From an uncultured Roseburia sp. (GTDB taxonomy: Bacteria > Bacillota > Clostridia > Lachnospirales > Lachnospiraceae), in contig CAAELX010000008.1 of NCBI GenBank assembly GCA_900756925.1, positions 1 to 25,013 of the forward strand: 25,013 bases of DNA. Reading direction: 5' to 3'. Below, piece after piece: positions 23,747 to 25,013 of the stretch; within the stretch, counting starts at the first letter, position 1; every line of letters starts with the position of its first letter. The notes under the pieces were generated by a model. It saw only the letters and a program-made list of their open reading frames with translations, was not told the DNA's origin and made no database searches. Both the position numbers and the translations under genes were made by a program.

Positions 23747-24133
23747 TTACTCTTCTAAGTGTTCTCTGCCCTGGTCGATGATCGTTCTGACGTGGTCATC
23801 TGCCAGTGAGTAAATGACGGATTTGCCTTCGCGCCTTCCTGTCACGAGCTTCGCCTGCTTTAAGATCTTAAGCTGATGCGAAATCGCTGACTGGTTCATG
23901 CGCAGCATCTCTGCAAGATCGCAGACACAGACGTCAGACTCGAACAGCACATACAAAATCCGAATTCTCGTGGAATCGCCAAAAATCTTGAAAAGCTCTG
24001 CAAGATCATACAATTCATCCTCGTCCGGCATATGTTCCGTCACCTGTTTAATTTTGTCTTCGTGTATCTCACACGCCTCACAGTGTTCTACATCATTTAA
24101 CGCCAAGTCCTCTTCCTCCATTCCCTCCGGCAC
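23747..24133 (-). CDS. ArsR/SmtB-family metal-responsive repressor (CadC/ZiaR-like)
   Basis: This protein of about 128 aa has the ArsR winged helix (ELFKIFGDSTRIRILYVLF at 46-64, helix-turn-helix DLAEMLRMNQSAISHQLKIL at 72-91). It carries CEAC near the N-terminus (Cys18, Cys21) and SDVCVCDLAE (Cys69, Cys71), the two parts of a CadC-type alpha3N site. A C-terminal helix with Asp112, His114, His125 and Glu128 matches an alpha5 zinc site, so both sensing sites may exist. The start is ambiguous: GTG at 24131-24133, or ATG at 24119-24121, four codons in, with GGAGG very close. It should repress its own promoter through the operator at 24175-24194. Confidence 0.9.
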   Translation of the reverse strand: MPEGMEEEDLALNDVEHCEACEIHEDKIKQVTEHMPDEDELYDLAELFKIFGDSTRIRILYVLFESDVCVCDLAEMLRMNQSAISHQLKILKQAKLVTGRREGKSVIYSLADDHVRTIIDQGREHLEE

Positions 24134-24174
24134 GCCGCACTTCTTTGCGGGGTCCTGTTTTTGGCTTTGAACTT

Positions 24175-24194
24175 ATATGAATATCTGTTCATAT
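24175..24194. promoter_or_regulatory. ArsR-type operator
   Basis: ATATGAA (24175-24181) and TTCATAT (24188-24194) form a 7-6-7 inverted repeat of the ATATGAA-N6-TTCATAT kind recognised by ArsR/SmtB repressors. It lies immediately downstream of the -10 box and covers the expected start site, about 40 bp before the repressor gene. Confidence 0.8.
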
Positions 24195-24198
24195 GTTT

Positions 24199-24227
24199 AT
24201 ATTAGCAGTTATACATACTATTGTCAA
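24199..24227 (-). promoter_or_regulatory. Sigma-A promoter of the metal-resistance operon
   Basis: On the minus strand, perfect TTGACA (24222-24227) and TAATAT (24199-24204) are 17 nt apart, with TGC before the -10 (extended -10). This is the strongest promoter in the window by consensus, as expected for a repressor-controlled gene. Confidence 0.85.
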
Positions 24228-24382
24228 GAACTATTTCTTAATTTCTTAAATATTCTTCAAATGCGCTCTCTTACCACACTCCATCTCACATCTATATCCC
24301 AAACAGCCGTTTGTAAACCTTAAATTCAGGCTGTGAAGAGTTTCACAATTATAACACAAACTTCCTTCTCTCCCAAAAGTGA
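24228..24382. other. Intergenic, no gene seen
   Basis: AT-rich spacer between the metal operon promoter and the AraC remnant. CTGTGAAGAGTTTCACAAT near 24331-24349 faintly resembles termini of the stem-loop repeats but has no partner arm. I see no other structure. Confidence 0.4.
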
Positions 24383-24790
24383 TCTATTAAGCAAAATCAG
24401 TCTCATCAAGAGTCTGCAGCTTCCATATCATCCATTGCTCCTGCTAAAACAGCTCAGGATCAGCTGGCAGAGGATGAAGACTTTATTTTCCGTGTACGAA
24501 CCTATATCTATTCCAATTTATCCGATCCTGATCTGAACCGTTCTTCTATTGCAGAATATCTGCATATGAGTCCGGATTATTTATCTTATGTATTTCATCA
24601 GAAATTTAGCCAGACTCTTAGTGCTTACATTACATCCATGCGCATTGATAAGGCAAAGGAGCTTCTTGAAAGAACCAACTGGGGAATGGATATTATTGCA
24701 GAAAAAACTGGATTTTCCAGCAGCTCCTACTTTCATAAACAATTCAAAAAAATAACCGGTATTACTCCGCAGCAATACCGGTCTGAATAA
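24383..24790 (+). pseudogene. 5'-truncated AraC-family regulator (C-terminal DNA-binding domain only)
   Basis: From just after an in-frame TGA (24380-24382) to the TAA at 24788-24790, the frame encodes about 135 residues. The last 100 are a complete AraC HTH pair: VRTYIYSNLSDPDLNRSSIA, EYLHMSPDYLSYVFHQKFSQ, SAYITSMRIDKAKELLERT and AEKTGFSSSSYFHKQFKKIT with the terminal GITPQQYR. This fits the YesN/AraC regulators of sugar loci. There is no start codon with a ribosome site upstream of the domain; the only internal ATG (24566) is inside the first HTH. The sensor or receiver domain is gone, so I call it a remnant. It is one of very few plus-strand genes here. Confidence 0.8.
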
Positions 24791-24802
24791 AATTTTTATT
24801 AT

Positions 24803-24885
24803 CTATCGAACAGAAAACACTTTCGTACCGTGTGCAGGTACTACGACGGTTAATGCTTCCTTTCCGCTATGTAAGTGGGAAAAAT
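24803..24885 (-). pseudogene. Possible C-terminal remnant of an alpha-galactosidase-like glycosidase
   Basis: Reading the minus strand to the TAG at 24803-24805 gives FSHLHSGKEALTVVVPAHGTKVFSVR in two parts: HLHSGKEAL and VVVPAHGTKVFSVR. The pattern resembles the C-terminal beta-domain ending of GH27-type alpha-galactosidases (D-L-W-S-G-K-E, P-A-H-G-T-K-V). Immediately upstream the similarity is lost, and another gene's stop lies at 24925. The match is from memory and short. Confidence 0.3.
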
Positions 24886-24924
24886 TTGAGTAAATTCCGA
24901 CACTTATTTTATGCAGTTCTATCT

Positions 24925-25013
24925 TTATGAGATTTCATCAACATCATAATACTTAAAATCCCGGAAGCAGGCACTTCCTCCTGTTTCCTCTGCCGCATAG
25001 CAGAACAGACCAA
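24925..25013 (-). CDS. 3' end of a GH43/xylosidase-like gene (5' part beyond the window)
   Basis: The frame runs from the right edge to the TAA at 24925-24927 and encodes GLFCYAAEETGGSACFRDFKYYDVDEIS in two readable parts: GLFCYAAEETGGSACF and RDFKYYDVDEIS. GLF-x-Y-x-x-E-E-T-G-G followed by a DF-x-Y strand is how the C-terminal concanavalin-like domain of many GH43 beta-xylosidases and arabinofuranosidases ends. Only 28 residues are visible, so the family is tentative. The neighbouring AraC remnant is consistent with a carbohydrate locus. Confidence 0.5.
   Translation of the reverse strand, partial: GLFCYAAEETGGSACFRDFKYYDVDEIS

Noticed and set aside
24325..24350. Possible fifth repeat remnant (CTGTGAAGAGTTTCACAAT)
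   Set aside because: Only a short, imperfect resemblance to the element ends and no pairing partner was found.
1..25013. tRNA, rRNA, insertion sequence or phage genes
   Set aside because: No transposase, integrase or phage protein, and no cloverleaf or rRNA signature, was recognised on either strand.

Overview
The window looks like a chromosomal segment of a low-to-mid GC anaerobic Firmicute, most likely Lachnospiraceae (Roseburia/Agathobacter-like). I infer this from the gene families, the AGGAGG-type ribosome binding sites and the sigma-A promoters; no rRNA or other phylogenetic marker is present to settle it. Almost every gene is on the minus strand, so the text below reads from high to low coordinates within each block.

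Block 1 (1-7276) is the head of an exopolysaccharide/capsule operon. A TTGACT-17-TATTCT promoter at 7248-7276 drives a PHP tyrosine phosphatase (CpsB/YwqE), a Wzz/YveK chain-length regulator, a CpsD/CapB tyrosine kinase, an unusual membrane-anchored degenerate GH3 protein, an initiating polyprenyl-phosphate sugar transferase, a split Alg14/Alg13-type glycosyltransferase pair and a polysaccharide pyruvyl transferase that runs off the left edge. This encodes priming, regulation of polymerisation and the first modifications of an acidic surface polysaccharide.

Block 2 (7445-12425) holds an uncharacterised 147-aa protein with a perfect hairpin terminator, an RmlD-like reductase overlapping a dicarboxylate/amino-acid symporter, and a YhhN-family membrane protein overlapping an RsmF-type rRNA m5C methyltransferase.

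Block 3 (12426-16896) contains a large TetM-like translational GTPase whose C-terminus is fused to a Rae1/YacP-type NYN nuclease domain, then a SleB-like cell-wall hydrolase with its own promoter and terminator.

Block 4 (17070-21214) is a likely three-gene operon: a short leucine-rich-repeat protein, a DUF2201-type VWA protein and a MoxR-type AAA+ ATPase. Block 5 (21267-24227) is a metal-efflux system: a CadC/ArsR-type repressor with promoter and overlapping palindromic operator, a free-standing HMA metallochaperone, and a Zn/Cd-type P1B ATPase lacking its own HMA domain. Block 6 (24383-25013) is decaying sugar-utilisation DNA: a headless AraC-type gene, a possible alpha-galactosidase tail and the 3' end of a GH43-like gene.

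The most unusual signal is a dispersed family of large stem-loop repeats at 12458-12737, 15697-15934, 19975-20062 and 23231-23368. The two complete copies share a conserved core and an apical GGCTAGCC loop, but their long arms have unrelated sequences and still pair almost perfectly. The other two copies are a half-element and an internally deleted mini-element. I do not recognise this family. With the GTPase-nuclease fusion, it is the best candidate for undescribed biology here.
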